NCBI RefSeq assembly: GCF_004804355.1
Contig: NZ_SRWZ01000001.1
Location: 310,001-374,000, forward strand
Direction: 5' to 3'
Origin: Cognatitamlana onchidii
GTDB taxonomy: Bacteria > Bacteroidota > Bacteroidia > Flavobacteriales > Flavobacteriaceae
DNA length: 64,000 nt
Shown: one piece after another, positions 45,193 through 53,295 of the stretch
How the letters are laid out: every line of letters starts with the position of its first letter
Numbering within the stretch: position 1 is the first letter of the stretch
Notes under the pieces: generated by a model
The model's database searches: none
The model's input: only the letters and a program-made list of their open reading frames with translations
Told to the model about the DNA's origin: nothing
Translations under genes and position numbers: made by a program

Positions 45193-45483
45193 TTACTTAG
45201 AAAAGAAGATAGATAAATCGAAATCAATAATGAACAAAAATACCAAAAGCAAAATGGCTACAATAATTAAAATTCGTCTATTTGCTTCCTTGTCTGGATT
45301 ATTCTTTAGATCATCCCAAGCATCATTGAATTTTCCTTTTAAACCTTTATTCGCACCAACAGTTTTTCTATACGCGTCAAATTTATGTTTAATCTCAAAC
45401 GGGCTACCTTCTGCCCCCTTGTTATCAAAATACCGAGGTGTATAACTAAATTTTTTGTTTTTACGCGTTTTTAATAATCCCAT
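45193..45483 (-). CDS. Small C-terminally anchored membrane protein (often mislabelled riboflavin synthase beta)
   Basis: A 96-residue protein. The N-terminus MGLLKTRKNKKFSYTPRYFD is basic and aromatic; SPFEIKHKFDAYRKTVG and NKGLKGKFNDAWDDLKNNPDKEANRR follow, and one TM segment lies at the very end (ILIIVAILLLVFLFIIDF). An upstream extension of 17 codons to 45534 lies mostly in the preceding gene and is unlikely. Databases tend to call such proteins riboflavin synthase subunit beta, probably by proximity to ribH; nothing in the sequence supports that. It is coupled to mutL by a 3-base gap. Confidence 0.85.
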   Translation of the reverse strand: MGLLKTRKNKKFSYTPRYFDNKGAEGSPFEIKHKFDAYRKTVGANKGLKGKFNDAWDDLKNNPDKEANRRILIIVAILLLVFLFIIDFDLSIFFSK

Positions 45484-45500
45484 GAGTTCTAAAATTTTAA

Positions 45501-45734
45501 TTACATGTATTTCTTCTCTAATAGATACATACAAATCAATAATAATACCAAAATGATTATTAAAATTTTGATGGACATAGCACCTCTCACTTTTACTTTA
45601 GTTTGATTTGCTTTTCGCCATTTAGACTTAAAATCGTCGGAATCAGAATTGTTGTTAGAACTAGAATTTGCTTGGTTTTCGTTCGAAAATCTAGGTTGAT
45701 AATTAAAGGTTCTATGTTTGCGCTGTTTAAACAA
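45501..45734 (-). CDS. Small C-terminally anchored membrane protein, paralogue of the next gene
   Basis: A 77-residue protein with the same plan as the 96-residue neighbour: basic aromatic N-terminus MFKQRKHRTFNYQPRFS (compare RKNKKFSYTPRYF), an Asn/Ser-rich spacer, KVRG, and a C-terminal TM (IKILIIILVLLLICMYLLE). It is a shortened version of the same family. A -7 box lies upstream (45756-45763), so the operon with mutL may begin here. Function unknown. Confidence 0.8.
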   Translation of the reverse strand: MFKQRKHRTFNYQPRFSNENQANSSSNNNSDSDDFKSKWRKANQTKVKVRGAMSIKILIIILVLLLICMYLLEKKYM

Positions 45735-45755
45735 AATCTAGTATTGTCAATTACC

Positions 45756-45763
45756 CAAAAGTA
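45756..45763 (-). promoter_or_regulatory. Possible -7 box of the small-TM/mutL/rhomboid operon
   Basis: Minus strand TACTTTTG, an exact TAnnTTTG match, 22 bases before the start at 45734, in the 166-base gap after ribH. The -33 element is not clear. Confidence 0.5.
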
Positions 45764-45900
45764 CTTAAAAATAAAGAAACCTAAAGATTAGGAATGCTAA
45801 AAATTGTTAACAAACTTCAGTAAAATAAAGGCAAATAAATTCGATATTCAGCCTAATCAATTCGGGCTTTCTCTTTTAAATGAGATGGACTTATAGGTAA

Positions 45901-46386
45901 TCAGCTATTTCTGCGTAGCTCTGCCATTTTTATGGCTGCAATAGCCGCTTCGGTTCCTTTATTGCCATGAACCCCTCCAGAGCGCTCAAGTCCCTGTTGC
46001 AAAGTATTATCTGTTAAAACACAAAAGATAACTGGGGTTTCTCGCATAACATTCAAATCTTTAATGCCTTGGGTAACACCTTCGCAAACAAAGTCGAAAT
46101 GCTTAGTTTCTCCTTGAATTACACTACCAATAGCAATAACCGCATTAACCATTTGCTCCTGCATTTTTTTACAACCGTAAACCAATTCGAAACTTCCAGG
46201 AACATCCCATCTAATGATATTGGTAGCAGCCACGCCATTATCTATAAGAGTATCGTAAGCACCTTTATAAAGGCCTTCGGTAATCGTATTGTTCCACTCA
46301 GAAACAACAATCCCAAACCGAAATTTGCTCGCGTCTGGGATTGTTGATTTATCGTAATCGGATAAGTTTTTATTTTCAGTAGCCAT
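45901..46386 (-). CDS. ribH: 6,7-dimethyl-8-ribityllumazine synthase
   Basis: Condenses 5-amino-6-ribitylamino-uracil with dihydroxybutanone phosphate in riboflavin synthesis. The N-terminal FGIVVSEWNNTITEGLYKGA and WDVPGSFELVYGCKKM (ribityl binding) are followed by VIAIGSVIQGETKHFDFVCE, which carries the catalytic His, and by FCVLTDNTLQQGLERSGG. 161 aa from MATENKN; the frame extends into the upstream TPR gene, but the start at 46386 is one base after that gene's stop and is preferred. Forms icosahedral capsids in most bacteria. Confidence 0.95.
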   Translation of the reverse strand: MATENKNLSDYDKSTIPDASKFRFGIVVSEWNNTITEGLYKGAYDTLIDNGVAATNIIRWDVPGSFELVYGCKKMQEQMVNAVIAIGSVIQGETKHFDFVCEGVTQGIKDLNVMRETPVIFCVLTDNTLQQGLERSGGVHGNKGTEAAIAAIKMAELRRNS

Positions 46387-46387
46387 A

Positions 46388-47164
46388 CTATTTGTTTGCC
46401 AATACTTGAGCTTTTCCAATAAACACGTCTACCTTTGATGCTTCGGTAGAGTTAGAATAGTCGTCTTTTATTCTCTTAAAATATGCTAAGGCCTTATCTG
46501 CTTGCCCTAAATCTAAAGCAATAGCACCAGCCTTGAATAAATACATAGGCGTTGTATACCCGTTATCCCGCATTTCGGCAGCTTGCTCATAGTATCCTAA
46601 CGCGTCTTCAACCTGATTTAATTGCACAAACGCATCTCCTATATTACCTTTTGCCAATGGCGCCAATATTTCATCCTCACTGCTAAAATTACTTAAATAT
46701 TCAACAGCGTTCTTATAATCTTTCAATCTAAGATAAGCCGTTCCAGCATAATAATTAGCTAGGTTTGCAGAAGGGGTACCACTATATTCCTCAATAATAT
46801 CTAACATACCGAATTTACCTTCTCCTCCATTTAAAGCTAAGTTATAAAGTGAGTCTTTTTGGGTAGACGTACCTGAAACTGCTTCATCAAAATATTTTTG
46901 AGCCTGAAACATATCATTCATGGCAGCGGCTTGTTTTGGTTGAGCTATAAATTCTTTATATCCTAAAGATCCTAAAACTACAGCAGCAACAACGCCTATA
47001 ATAATGAAGATATACTTTTGATTTTTTGCAACAAAATCCTCGGTTTTAGAAGCTGTTTCATCAAGTGTATTAAAAACCTCGGCAGTCGTTGACCCTTCCT
47101 CAATATCATGCTGTTTCTCTACCTTATTCTTTGGTTTGTAACCTCTTTTATTATAAGTTGCCAT
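46388..47164 (-). CDS. Membrane-anchored tetratricopeptide repeat protein (YfgM/CpoB-like)
   Basis: A 258-residue bitopic protein. The N-terminal cytosolic part (KRGYKPKNKVEKQHDIEEGS) leads to a TM at about residues 49-68 (YIFIIIGVVAAVVLGSLGYK). TPR-like helices follow: NLANYYAGTAYLRLKDYKNAVEYL, LAKGNIGDAFVQLNQVEDALGYYEQAAE and FKAGAIALDLGQADKALAYFKRI. This layout matches YfgM-type proteins that assist the Sec translocon and periplasmic chaperones. A -7 box lies at 47191-47198. Cotranscribed with ribH. Confidence 0.88.
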   Translation of the reverse strand: MATYNKRGYKPKNKVEKQHDIEEGSTTAEVFNTLDETASKTEDFVAKNQKYIFIIIGVVAAVVLGSLGYKEFIAQPKQAAAMNDMFQAQKYFDEAVSGTSTQKDSLYNLALNGGEGKFGMLDIIEEYSGTPSANLANYYAGTAYLRLKDYKNAVEYLSNFSSEDEILAPLAKGNIGDAFVQLNQVEDALGYYEQAAEMRDNGYTTPMYLFKAGAIALDLGQADKALAYFKRIKDDYSNSTEASKVDVFIGKAQVLANK

Positions 47165-47190
47165 ACGTTCAGTTCAAATTTATTATCGCG

Positions 47191-47198
47191 CAAAAATA
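47191..47198 (-). promoter_or_regulatory. -7 promoter box of the TPR gene/ribH unit
   Basis: Minus strand TATTTTTG, an exact TAnnTTTG match 27 bases before the start of the TPR gene. Confidence 0.55.
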
Positions 47199-47303
47199 TA
47201 ATTTTTCTTCATAACTAAAAGGGTATTTATTTGATATTTTTCAATAATTTGCACTTCCTTTTAAGCGTTTACGCATCTAATTGCCACCAAAGTTGCTTTT
47301 TGT

Positions 47304-48383
47304 ATGATTTTAAAATCACTTTCATTACTTAACTACAAAAATTTTGACAGCAAATCGTTCATTTTCAATGAGAAAATAAATTGTATTGTTGGCAACAACG
47401 GCATTGGAAAAACCAATGTACTAGATGCAATTTATCATTTATCCTTTGGGAAAAGTTACTTTAATCCCGTAGCCACGCAAAACATAAAGCATGGAGAGGA
47501 CTTTTTTGTCATCAACGGCGATTATGATAAAGCAGATAAAATAGAAAAAGTGGCCATTAGTTTAAAACGCGGACAAAAAAAACTAATTAAAAGAAACGGA
47601 AAAACTTATGAAAAGTTTAGCGACCATATTGGCTTTTTACCATTGGTTATAATTTCTCCAGCAGATAGAGACCTTATTATAGAAGGTAGTACCACAAGAC
47701 GAAAATTTATCGACAGCGTTATTTCTCAAAGCGACAAAACTTATTTAAAGGCTTTAATTAACTACAACAAAGTTCTGGCGCAACGCAATGCTTTGCTAAA
47801 ATATTTTGCTTTAAACCATACTTTTAATCAGGATACTTTAGATGTTTACGACAGCCAACTTACCGAGTATGGCACCGTTATTTTTGAAAAACGAGATGCA
47901 TTCTTAAAAACCTTTATCCCTATTTTTAAATCGCGCTATAATGCTATTAGCAATGACAATGAAATTGTCGATTTGGTTTACAATAGCGATTTATTCGAAG
48001 ACCATTTAAACAACTTGCTCAAGAGCTCTATCAATAAAGACAAAGCACTGCAATACACCAGTACTGGTATTCACAAAGATGATTTAAGTTTTAATATTGA
48101 AACCCACCCTATTAAAAAGTTTGGAAGTCAGGGGCAGCAAAAATCTTTTTTAATAGCCTTAAAACTAGCACAATTTGATTTTATAAAAAAACAAAGTGGT
48201 GTTAACCCTATTTTACTTTTAGACGATATTTTTGACAAATTGGATGAACATCGTGTTGCTCAAATTATTAAATTAGTAGATAACGAAAACTTTGGACAGC
48301 TCTTTATAAGTGATACTCACGGTGAACGAACAGAGGATGCTGTAAAACAAGTACACCAATCTTATGAAATTTTCAGACTATAA
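47304..48383 (+). CDS. recF: DNA replication/repair protein RecF
   Basis: SMC-like ATPase that helps load RecA at single-strand gaps. The Walker A site is GNNGIGKTN (residues 30-38). [21 protein letters not shown] is a RecF family block, the ABC signature region is [18 protein letters not shown], and Walker B is [16 protein letters not shown]. 359 aa, normal. Divergent from the TPR gene with a 139-base shared region. The DUF721 gene follows after 2 bases. Confidence 0.96.
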   Translation: MILKSLSLLNYKNFDSKSFIFNEKINCIVGNNGIGKTNVLDAIYHLSFGKSYFNPVATQNIKHGEDFFVINGDYDKADKIEKVAISLKRGQKKLIKRNGKTYEKFSDHIGFLPLVIISPADRDLIIEGSTTRRKFIDSVISQSDKTYLKALINYNKVLAQRNALLKYFALNHTFNQDTLDVYDSQLTEYGTVIFEKRDAFLKTFIPIFKSRYNAISNDNEIVDLVYNSDLFEDHLNNLLKSSINKDKALQYTSTGIHKDDLSFNIETHPIKKFGSQGQQKSFLIALKLAQFDFIKKQSGVNPILLLDDIFDKLDEHRVAQIIKLVDNENFGQLFISDTHGERTEDAVKQVHQSYEIFRL

Positions 48384-48385
48384 CT

Positions 48386-48682
48386 ATGGCTAAACGTAAC
48401 AATGAACATATAAGCATATCTGAAGCCTTAAAAGAATTTGTTGAAACCAACAAGTTAGAAAAAGGCCTAAACAAAGTAAATGTAGCTGATGCTTGGGTAA
48501 ACTTAATGGGCAATGGCGTAAATAATTATACTACCTCTATAAACTTAGAGCGCGAAACATTATACGTGCAATTAAGTTCTAGCGTATTAAGAGAGGAATT
48601 GAGCTATGGAAAACAGAAAATTATTAACATGTTAAATGAAGAGTTAGGCAAAGAAATTATTAAGAAATTGATTTTAAGATAA
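48386..48682 (+). CDS. DUF721 (DciA-like) protein
   Basis: A 98-residue KH-fold protein. The N-terminal helix region ISEALKEFVETNKLEKGLNKVNVADAWVNLMG is followed by LERETLYVQLSSSVLREELSYGKQKIINMLNEELGKEIIKKLIL; the second half is the DUF721 core. DUF721 proteins that carry replicative helicase loading activity are named DciA. The recF-DUF721 order is found in several phyla. Likely assists loading or regulation of DnaB; not tested in this lineage as far as I know. Confidence 0.88.
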   Translation: MAKRNNEHISISEALKEFVETNKLEKGLNKVNVADAWVNLMGNGVNNYTTSINLERETLYVQLSSSVLREELSYGKQKIINMLNEELGKEIIKKLILR

Positions 48683-48744
48683 TTACATCAATCATTAAAT
48701 TTTAAAATTTTCATTAAAAACAAAAAAGGTACAAGAATTTACAT

Positions 48745-48752
48745 TACCTTTG
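48745..48752 (+). promoter_or_regulatory. -7 promoter box of the cold shock gene
   Basis: TACCTTTG is an exact TAnnTTTG match, 28 bases before the ATG. The leader would be about 22 bases, so the long thermosensor leader of enteric cspA is absent. Confidence 0.6.
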
Positions 48753-48780
48753 GAACTTAATTTTTTATAATACAAATACA

Positions 48781-48972
48781 ATGAGTAAAGGTACCGTAAA
48801 ATTCTTCAATGATTCTAAAGGTTTTGGATTCATCATTGAGGAGGACAACAACAAAGAACATTTCGTACACATTTCAGGACTTATCGATGAAATTCGTGAA
48901 GGTGATGTTGTAGAATTCGATCTACAAGAAGGTAGAAAAGGATTAAACGCCGTAAACGTAAAAGTAGTCTAA
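48781..48972 (+). CDS. Cold shock domain protein
   Basis: A 63-residue single OB-fold RNA/DNA-binding protein. RNP1 is KGFGFI at residues 13-18, and RNP2 is in HFVHISGL at 27-34. The rest, VEFDLQEGRKGLNAVNVKVV, completes the CspA fold. It acts as an RNA chaperone. It has its own -7 box and a strong terminator, so it is a single-gene transcript, which suits an abundant small protein. Confidence 0.96.
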   Translation: MSKGTVKFFNDSKGFGFIIEEDNNKEHFVHISGLIDEIREGDVVEFDLQEGRKGLNAVNVKVV

Positions 48973-48997
48973 AATATATACTATTTAACAATTACAA

Positions 48998-49028
48998 GTA
49001 AGCCTATCAAAATTGATAGGCTTTTTTA
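48998..49028 (+). terminator. Intrinsic terminator of the cold shock gene
   Basis: AAGCCTATCA (49000-49009) pairs perfectly with TGATAGGCTT (49014-49023) across an AAAT loop and is followed by Ts. Confidence 0.9.
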
Positions 49029-49044
49029 TTTCCAAAAAGTAAAT

Positions 49045-49077
49045 AAAAAATCCCGCAATAAAGATTGCAGGATTTTA
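49045..49077 (-). terminator. Intrinsic terminator of ndk
   Basis: On the minus strand a stem of 12 pairs with one internal mismatch (plus-strand arms 49047-49059 and 49064-49076, loop AAAG) ends in a run of Ts, 25 bases after the ndk stop. Confidence 0.82.
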
Positions 49078-49101
49078 AAGTATGCGTTTTCGATTCGGTA
49101 T

Positions 49102-49521
49102 TTAAAACTGATCTCTGCCTGAAAAGTGAAAAGCACCTTCTATAGCAGCATTTTCATCACTATCACTTCCATGTACCGCATTTTCACTTATCGAAACCGC
49201 GAACATTTTTCTAATAGTTCCTTCGGCAGCATCAGCAGGATTTGTAGCACCAATTAGCGTTCTAAAGTCTTCAACAGCATTTTCTTTCTCTAAAATAGCC
49301 GCTACAATAGGGCCGCGTGTCATGTACGTTACCAATTCCGGAAAAAACGGACGTTCCTTATGTATAGCATAAAAAACTTCAGCATCGCTTTTAGTCATTT
49401 GAGTTAATTTCATAGCTACAATTCTAAATCCTGAAGCTGAAATCTTCTCTAAAATTGCCCCTATGTGTCCTTTTTCAACCGCATCAGGCTTAAGCATTGT
49501 AAATGTTCTATTTGTTGCCAT
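49102..49521 (-). CDS. ndk: Nucleoside diphosphate kinase
   Basis: Transfers the gamma phosphate of ATP to NDPs through a phosphohistidine. The N-terminal [45 protein letters not shown] and the active-site block [15 protein letters not shown] (His117) are diagnostic. 139 aa, normal. The gene has its own promoter (exact -7 box 49586-49593 with TTG at proper spacing) and its own terminator. Confidence 0.97.
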   Translation of the reverse strand: MATNRTFTMLKPDAVEKGHIGAILEKISASGFRIVAMKLTQMTKSDAEVFYAIHKERPFFPELVTYMTRGPIVAAILEKENAVEDFRTLIGATNPADAAEGTIRKMFAVSISENAVHGSDSDENAAIEGAFHFSGRDQF

Positions 49522-49585
49522 TATATCGTTTTATTTATTTTGTTTTATAAAATTATAAAGACTTGTTTATTAAATATTTTGCGTG

Positions 49586-49615
49586 CAAAAGTAATGTATT
49601 TAAACTGAAATACAA
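49586..49615 (-). promoter_or_regulatory. Promoter of ndk (-33 TTG, -7 TACTTTTG)
   Basis: On the minus strand TACTTTTG (49586-49593) is an exact TAnnTTTG match, and TTG (49613-49615) lies 19 bases upstream, the correct Bacteroidetes spacing. It lies back to back with the promoter of the divergent DHH gene (TATCTTCG at 49639-49646). Confidence 0.68.
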
Positions 49616-49652
49616 TTAATCCAATTTTAAAAAAATTGTATCTTCGTCGCTT

Positions 49653-50672
49653 ATGAATAAAGAAGACATCTTAAAGGTTAAAGCGCTTTTAGCTACCAAG
49701 AAAAAAATAGTGATTGTTCCTCATAAAAACCCAGATGGCGACGCTATTGGATCCACTTTAGGGTTATATCACTATCTTTTGAAAAGCAATCACCAGGTAA
49801 AGGTTATAGTACCAAATGATTTTCCTTCTTTTTTAAAATGGATTCCTGGAAACGACCAGATTCTAAAATACGACTCGCAAACAAATCAATGTAACCCTTT
49901 AATCGAAGAAGCCGAAGTTATATTCACATTAGATTTTAATGCATTTCATAGAACAGGAGATATGGAGCCTTTACTAGCTAACTCTAAAGCTTTAAAAATC
50001 ATGGTAGACCACCATCAAGCTCCAGATGATTATGCCACATTCATGTATAGCGATGTTAACATGAGCTCCACCTGCGAAATGGTATACAATCTTATTAATA
50101 TGCTTGGCGATGAAAACACCATTGATAGCCAGATTGCTACTTGTTTATATGTTGGTATTATGACAGATACAGGTTCGTTCAGGTTCCCATCAACCACAAG
50201 TACTACACATAGTATAGTTGCTAGACTTATAGAAAAAGGTGCTAACAATTCCCAAATTCACAATAACGTATACGATACGAATAGCTACGAACGCCTTCAG
50301 CTATTAGGTTGTGCATTAACGAACTTAAAAGTAATACCCGAATTAAAAACAGCGTATATAACGCTCTCGCAAGAAGAATTAAATACATTCAATTACAAAA
50401 AGGGAGATACAGAAGGCGTTGTAAATTATGGGCTGTCGCTAAACGGGATTGTATTAGCAGCCATATTTATTGAGGACAAAAAGGAAGGTATCATAAAAAT
50501 ATCGTTGCGTTCTAAAGGTAGTTTCTCTGTGAATGAAATGTCTCGTAAGCATTTTAGTGGTGGTGGCCACACTAATGCAGCTGGAGGTAAGAGCTATACC
50601 TCTTTAAAAGCTACGGTTGATAATTTTATTAGTATATTGCCTAGTTATAACAAAGCCCTGAATAATGAATAA
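49653..50672 (+). CDS. DHH/DHHA1 phosphoesterase, NrnA-like
   Basis: Bifunctional oligoribonuclease / 3',5'-bisphosphate (pAp) nucleotidase of 339 aa. The DHH domain has VPHKNPDGDAIGSTLGLYHYL, IFTLDFNAFHRTGDM, the naming motif MVDHHQAPDD, and GIMTDTGSFRFPSTTSTT. The DHHA1 domain has the glycine-rich FSGGGHTNAAGG. Degrades nanoRNA and recycles pAp. It overlaps gldI by 8 bases. Metal-binding Asp and His residues all seem present. Confidence 0.92.
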   Translation: MNKEDILKVKALLATKKKIVIVPHKNPDGDAIGSTLGLYHYLLKSNHQVKVIVPNDFPSFLKWIPGNDQILKYDSQTNQCNPLIEEAEVIFTLDFNAFHRTGDMEPLLANSKALKIMVDHHQAPDDYATFMYSDVNMSSTCEMVYNLINMLGDENTIDSQIATCLYVGIMTDTGSFRFPSTTSTTHSIVARLIEKGANNSQIHNNVYDTNSYERLQLLGCALTNLKVIPELKTAYITLSQEELNTFNYKKGDTEGVVNYGLSLNGIVLAAIFIEDKKEGIIKISLRSKGSFSVNEMSRKHFSGGGHTNAAGGKSYTSLKATVDNFISILPSYNKALNNE

Positions 50673-51198
50673 ACTCTTAATTCTAATCTTTACCTTACTA
50701 GCATTTGGTTGCAAAACACCAGAAGCAAGAAGACCAGTTTCTGTAAAAACAGGTTCCTTTATTAATGAATCTGTAGAAAGAAATAAAAAACTCAACGCAA
50801 AAGAACAAGCCAGAATAGAAAATCTACTAAAAAACCAACAAAAAGACTACATCGCTTCCGAAAATGGTTTTTGGTATTATTATAACACTAAAATGGAGGC
50901 TGACACCTTATACAAGCCAAATTTTGGCGACTTGGTAAATTACAACTACAACGTAAAGTCCCTTAACGGACAGCTCATATACTCCAAAGAAGATTTAAAA
51001 ACCCAAAACTACGTAATGGATAAAGAAGAGCTTTTTACAGGACTGCGTGAAGGTTTAAAATTAATGAAAACTGGAGAAACGGTTACTTTTCTATTTCCAT
51101 CCCAAAAGGCATACGGATATTATGGTGACGAAAACAAAATAGGAAGTAACACACCTCTAATATGCGAAGTTACCATTAACTCTATTACCCCAAATTAA
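50665..51198 (+). CDS. gldI: Gliding motility-associated peptidyl-prolyl isomerase GldI
   Basis: An FKBP-type lipoprotein needed for gliding in Flavobacterium. MNKLLILIFTLLAFGC is a lipobox signal with Cys16. A charged linker is followed by an FKBP domain: PNFGDLVNYNYNVKSLNGQLIY, ELFTGLREGLKLMKTGETVTFLF, PSQKAYGYYGDENKIGSNTPL. The divergence from common FKBPs is typical of GldI. 177 aa. It is followed after 9 bases by a second PPIase lipoprotein, so the pair likely folds exported proteins such as type IX secretion or gliding components. Confidence 0.9.
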   Translation: MNKLLILIFTLLAFGCKTPEARRPVSVKTGSFINESVERNKKLNAKEQARIENLLKNQQKDYIASENGFWYYYNTKMEADTLYKPNFGDLVNYNYNVKSLNGQLIYSKEDLKTQNYVMDKEELFTGLREGLKLMKTGETVTFLFPSQKAYGYYGDENKIGSNTPLICEVTINSITPN

Positions 51199-51207
51199 AA
51201 TCTTAAA

Positions 51208-52335
51208 ATGAGTCTAAAAAAAAATACCATTGTATTCTTACTGGTAATATGCTCTATTATAATAAGCTCCTGCAAAACCCAATACCCTGACCTTGAAGAT
51301 GGTATATATGCCGAATTTGTAACCACAAAAGGCATTATGCTGGCTAAGCTTGAAGAAGAAAAAACGCCGATTACAGTTGCCAACTTTGTCTCTTTAGCAG
51401 AGGGTAGTAACACCATGGTTTCTGAGGAATATAGAGGAAAGCATTATTACAATGGCACTATCTTTCACAGAGTTATCGATGGTTTTATGATTCAAGCAGG
51501 AGATCCTACTGGCACTGGAAAGGGAAACCCTGGGTATCGATTTAAAGATGAATTTAATCCAGAGTTGAAACATAACAAACCAGGGATTCTATCAATGGCA
51601 AACGCTGGTCCTAAAACCAACGGAAGTCAATTTTTTATTACCGAAAAACCAAAACCTCACTTGGATCAAAGACATACGGTTTTTGGCGAATTAATTCTTG
51701 GCCTTGATATACAGGATTCCATTTCTAATGTTGAAACAAACGAAAAGGATCGTCCTAAAAATGATGTAGTCATTAAAGAGCTAAACATTATTAGAAAAGG
51801 TAAAGAAGCAAAAAAGTTTGATGCCAATGAAATATTTGTATCGCATTTTGCAGAAGAAGAACGATTAGAAAAGGAAAGAGCCGCTAAAAAAGAAGCTATT
51901 TTAAAAGCTACAAAAGAAAAGTTTGAAGCTCAAAAAGCAAAAGCTATAACATTAGAATCTGGACTACAGTATCTTATTACTAAAGAAGGAACTGAAATAA
52001 AACTACCTACCGAAGCAACCGTACTAACGCACTATGCTTTATATTTCGAAGACGGAAGCCTTCTAGAGACAAGTGACGCTGAAATAGCCGAATCTCTTGA
52101 TGCTCTGGACGAAAAACGAAAAGCAGCAGGAAGATACCAACCTATTTCTGCACGTATTGGACCAAATGCTGGCATGATACCAGGGTTTAAGGAAGGACTT
52201 CAACAACTTAAAGTTGGCGATAAGGCCACCCTTTTTATACCTTACCACTTAGCCTATGGCGAGTCTGGAACCAGAGGTATTCCTGCAAAAACAAACCTTA
52301 TATTTGAAGTTGAAATAATTGAACTTCTTAATTAG
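51208..52335 (+). CDS. Cyclophilin-FKBP fusion peptidyl-prolyl isomerase, lipoprotein
   Basis: A 375-residue exported isomerase with two unrelated PPIase folds. The lipobox is IIISSC (Cys22). The cyclophilin domain spans about 30-200 (FHRVIDGFMIQAGDPTGTG, SMANAGPKTNGSQFFIT, HLDQRHTVFGELILG). A charged coiled linker of about 50 residues (KKFDANEIFVSHFAEEERLE and on) leads to an FKBP domain at about 250-375 (ATVLTHYALYFEDGSLLETS, MIPGFKEGLQQLKVGDKATL, YGESGTRGIPAKTNLIFEVE). Follows gldI by 9 bases, so it is part of the same envelope-folding unit. Confidence 0.93.
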   Translation: MSLKKNTIVFLLVICSIIISSCKTQYPDLEDGIYAEFVTTKGIMLAKLEEEKTPITVANFVSLAEGSNTMVSEEYRGKHYYNGTIFHRVIDGFMIQAGDPTGTGKGNPGYRFKDEFNPELKHNKPGILSMANAGPKTNGSQFFITEKPKPHLDQRHTVFGELILGLDIQDSISNVETNEKDRPKNDVVIKELNIIRKGKEAKKFDANEIFVSHFAEEERLEKERAAKKEAILKATKEKFEAQKAKAITLESGLQYLITKEGTEIKLPTEATVLTHYALYFEDGSLLETSDAEIAESLDALDEKRKAAGRYQPISARIGPNAGMIPGFKEGLQQLKVGDKATLFIPYHLAYGESGTRGIPAKTNLIFEVEIIELLN

Positions 52336-52352
52336 AATAAAACGCACTGAAT

Positions 52353-53282
52353 ATGCATGCTTTAAAACTAGACTGGAACCCTGTAACAGGAATTGATATA
52401 ATTGGTAATTTTAAATTACACTTCTACAGTTTAATGTGGGTTATTGCCTTTATTTTAGGTTGGTATATCATGAAGCGTATTTTCACCAAAGAAAAGGTTT
52501 CTACAGATTATTTAGACCCGCTTTTTATTTATACGGTCTTGGCAACAATGCTTGGAGCCAGATTGGGGCATGTTTTATTCTATCAGTCAGAACTAATTTC
52601 CGAGGACTTCTTTAGCATTTTTCTTCCGTTTAAATTTAAGGGAGGGTTTGAATTTACAGGTTTTCAAGGGTTAGCGAGCCATGGTGCTGCAATAGGTATT
52701 ATTATTGGAATGTATTTATATCGAAAAAAATATCAGTACAAATCAATATTATGGCTATTAGACAGAATTGTTATTCCCGTGGCTTCTGGTGCTGTTTTTA
52801 TAAGAATGGGTAATTTTATTAATTCTGAAATTATCGGAAAAATAACAGATTCAAATTTTGGTGTTCGTTTTATTCAAGATCAATACTATAAAAGTGAAAT
52901 TATGCAGCGTACAGGGATAAAGGATGTTCAAGAAGCTTATAATGCCGTAACCGACAATCCACAATTTCAAAATTTATTAGATGCTGTTCCTTACAGGCAT
53001 CCTTCCCAACTATATGAGTCATTCTGCTATATTTTTGTGTTTTTAATTTTATGGTACTTCTACTCTAAAACATCTAAAAGAAACCAATCTGGGTTTCTAT
53101 TTGGGTTATTTTTGGTACTGCTATGGACCATTAGATTTTTTATTGAATTCACTAAAGAACCCCAAGGAGAAGAATACATTAATTGGTTCAACTTCAACAC
53201 AGGACAATGGCTAAGTATTCCTTTTGTGTTAATTGGACTATATTTTATGTTCGTTTTCAAACCGAAAGATCAAAAAGAATAA
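52353..53282 (+). CDS. lgt: Prolipoprotein diacylglyceryl transferase
   Basis: Adds diacylglycerol from phosphatidylglycerol to the lipobox Cys of prolipoproteins. Seven TM segments in 309 aa. Conserved blocks are LHFYSLMWVIAFILGWYI (N-terminal His region), GARLGHVLFYQ, LASHGAAIGIIIG, RMGNFINSEIIG (the essential Arg/Gly/Asn) and YRHPSQLYESFCY. A non-standard hydrophilic insertion (residues about 170-200) precedes the YRHPSQLYE block, as in other Bacteroidetes. It follows two lipoprotein genes that are its substrates. Confidence 0.95.
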   Translation: MHALKLDWNPVTGIDIIGNFKLHFYSLMWVIAFILGWYIMKRIFTKEKVSTDYLDPLFIYTVLATMLGARLGHVLFYQSELISEDFFSIFLPFKFKGGFEFTGFQGLASHGAAIGIIIGMYLYRKKYQYKSILWLLDRIVIPVASGAVFIRMGNFINSEIIGKITDSNFGVRFIQDQYYKSEIMQRTGIKDVQEAYNAVTDNPQFQNLLDAVPYRHPSQLYESFCYIFVFLILWYFYSKTSKRNQSGFLFGLFLVLLWTIRFFIEFTKEPQGEEYINWFNFNTGQWLSIPFVLIGLYFMFVFKPKDQKE

Positions 53283-53295
53283 TACAAACTTGATC

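Noticed and set aside
45193-45483. Riboflavin synthase beta subunit label
   Set aside because: No enzyme motif, one C-terminal TM, and a genuine ribH lies nearby; the label is likely transferred by proximity.
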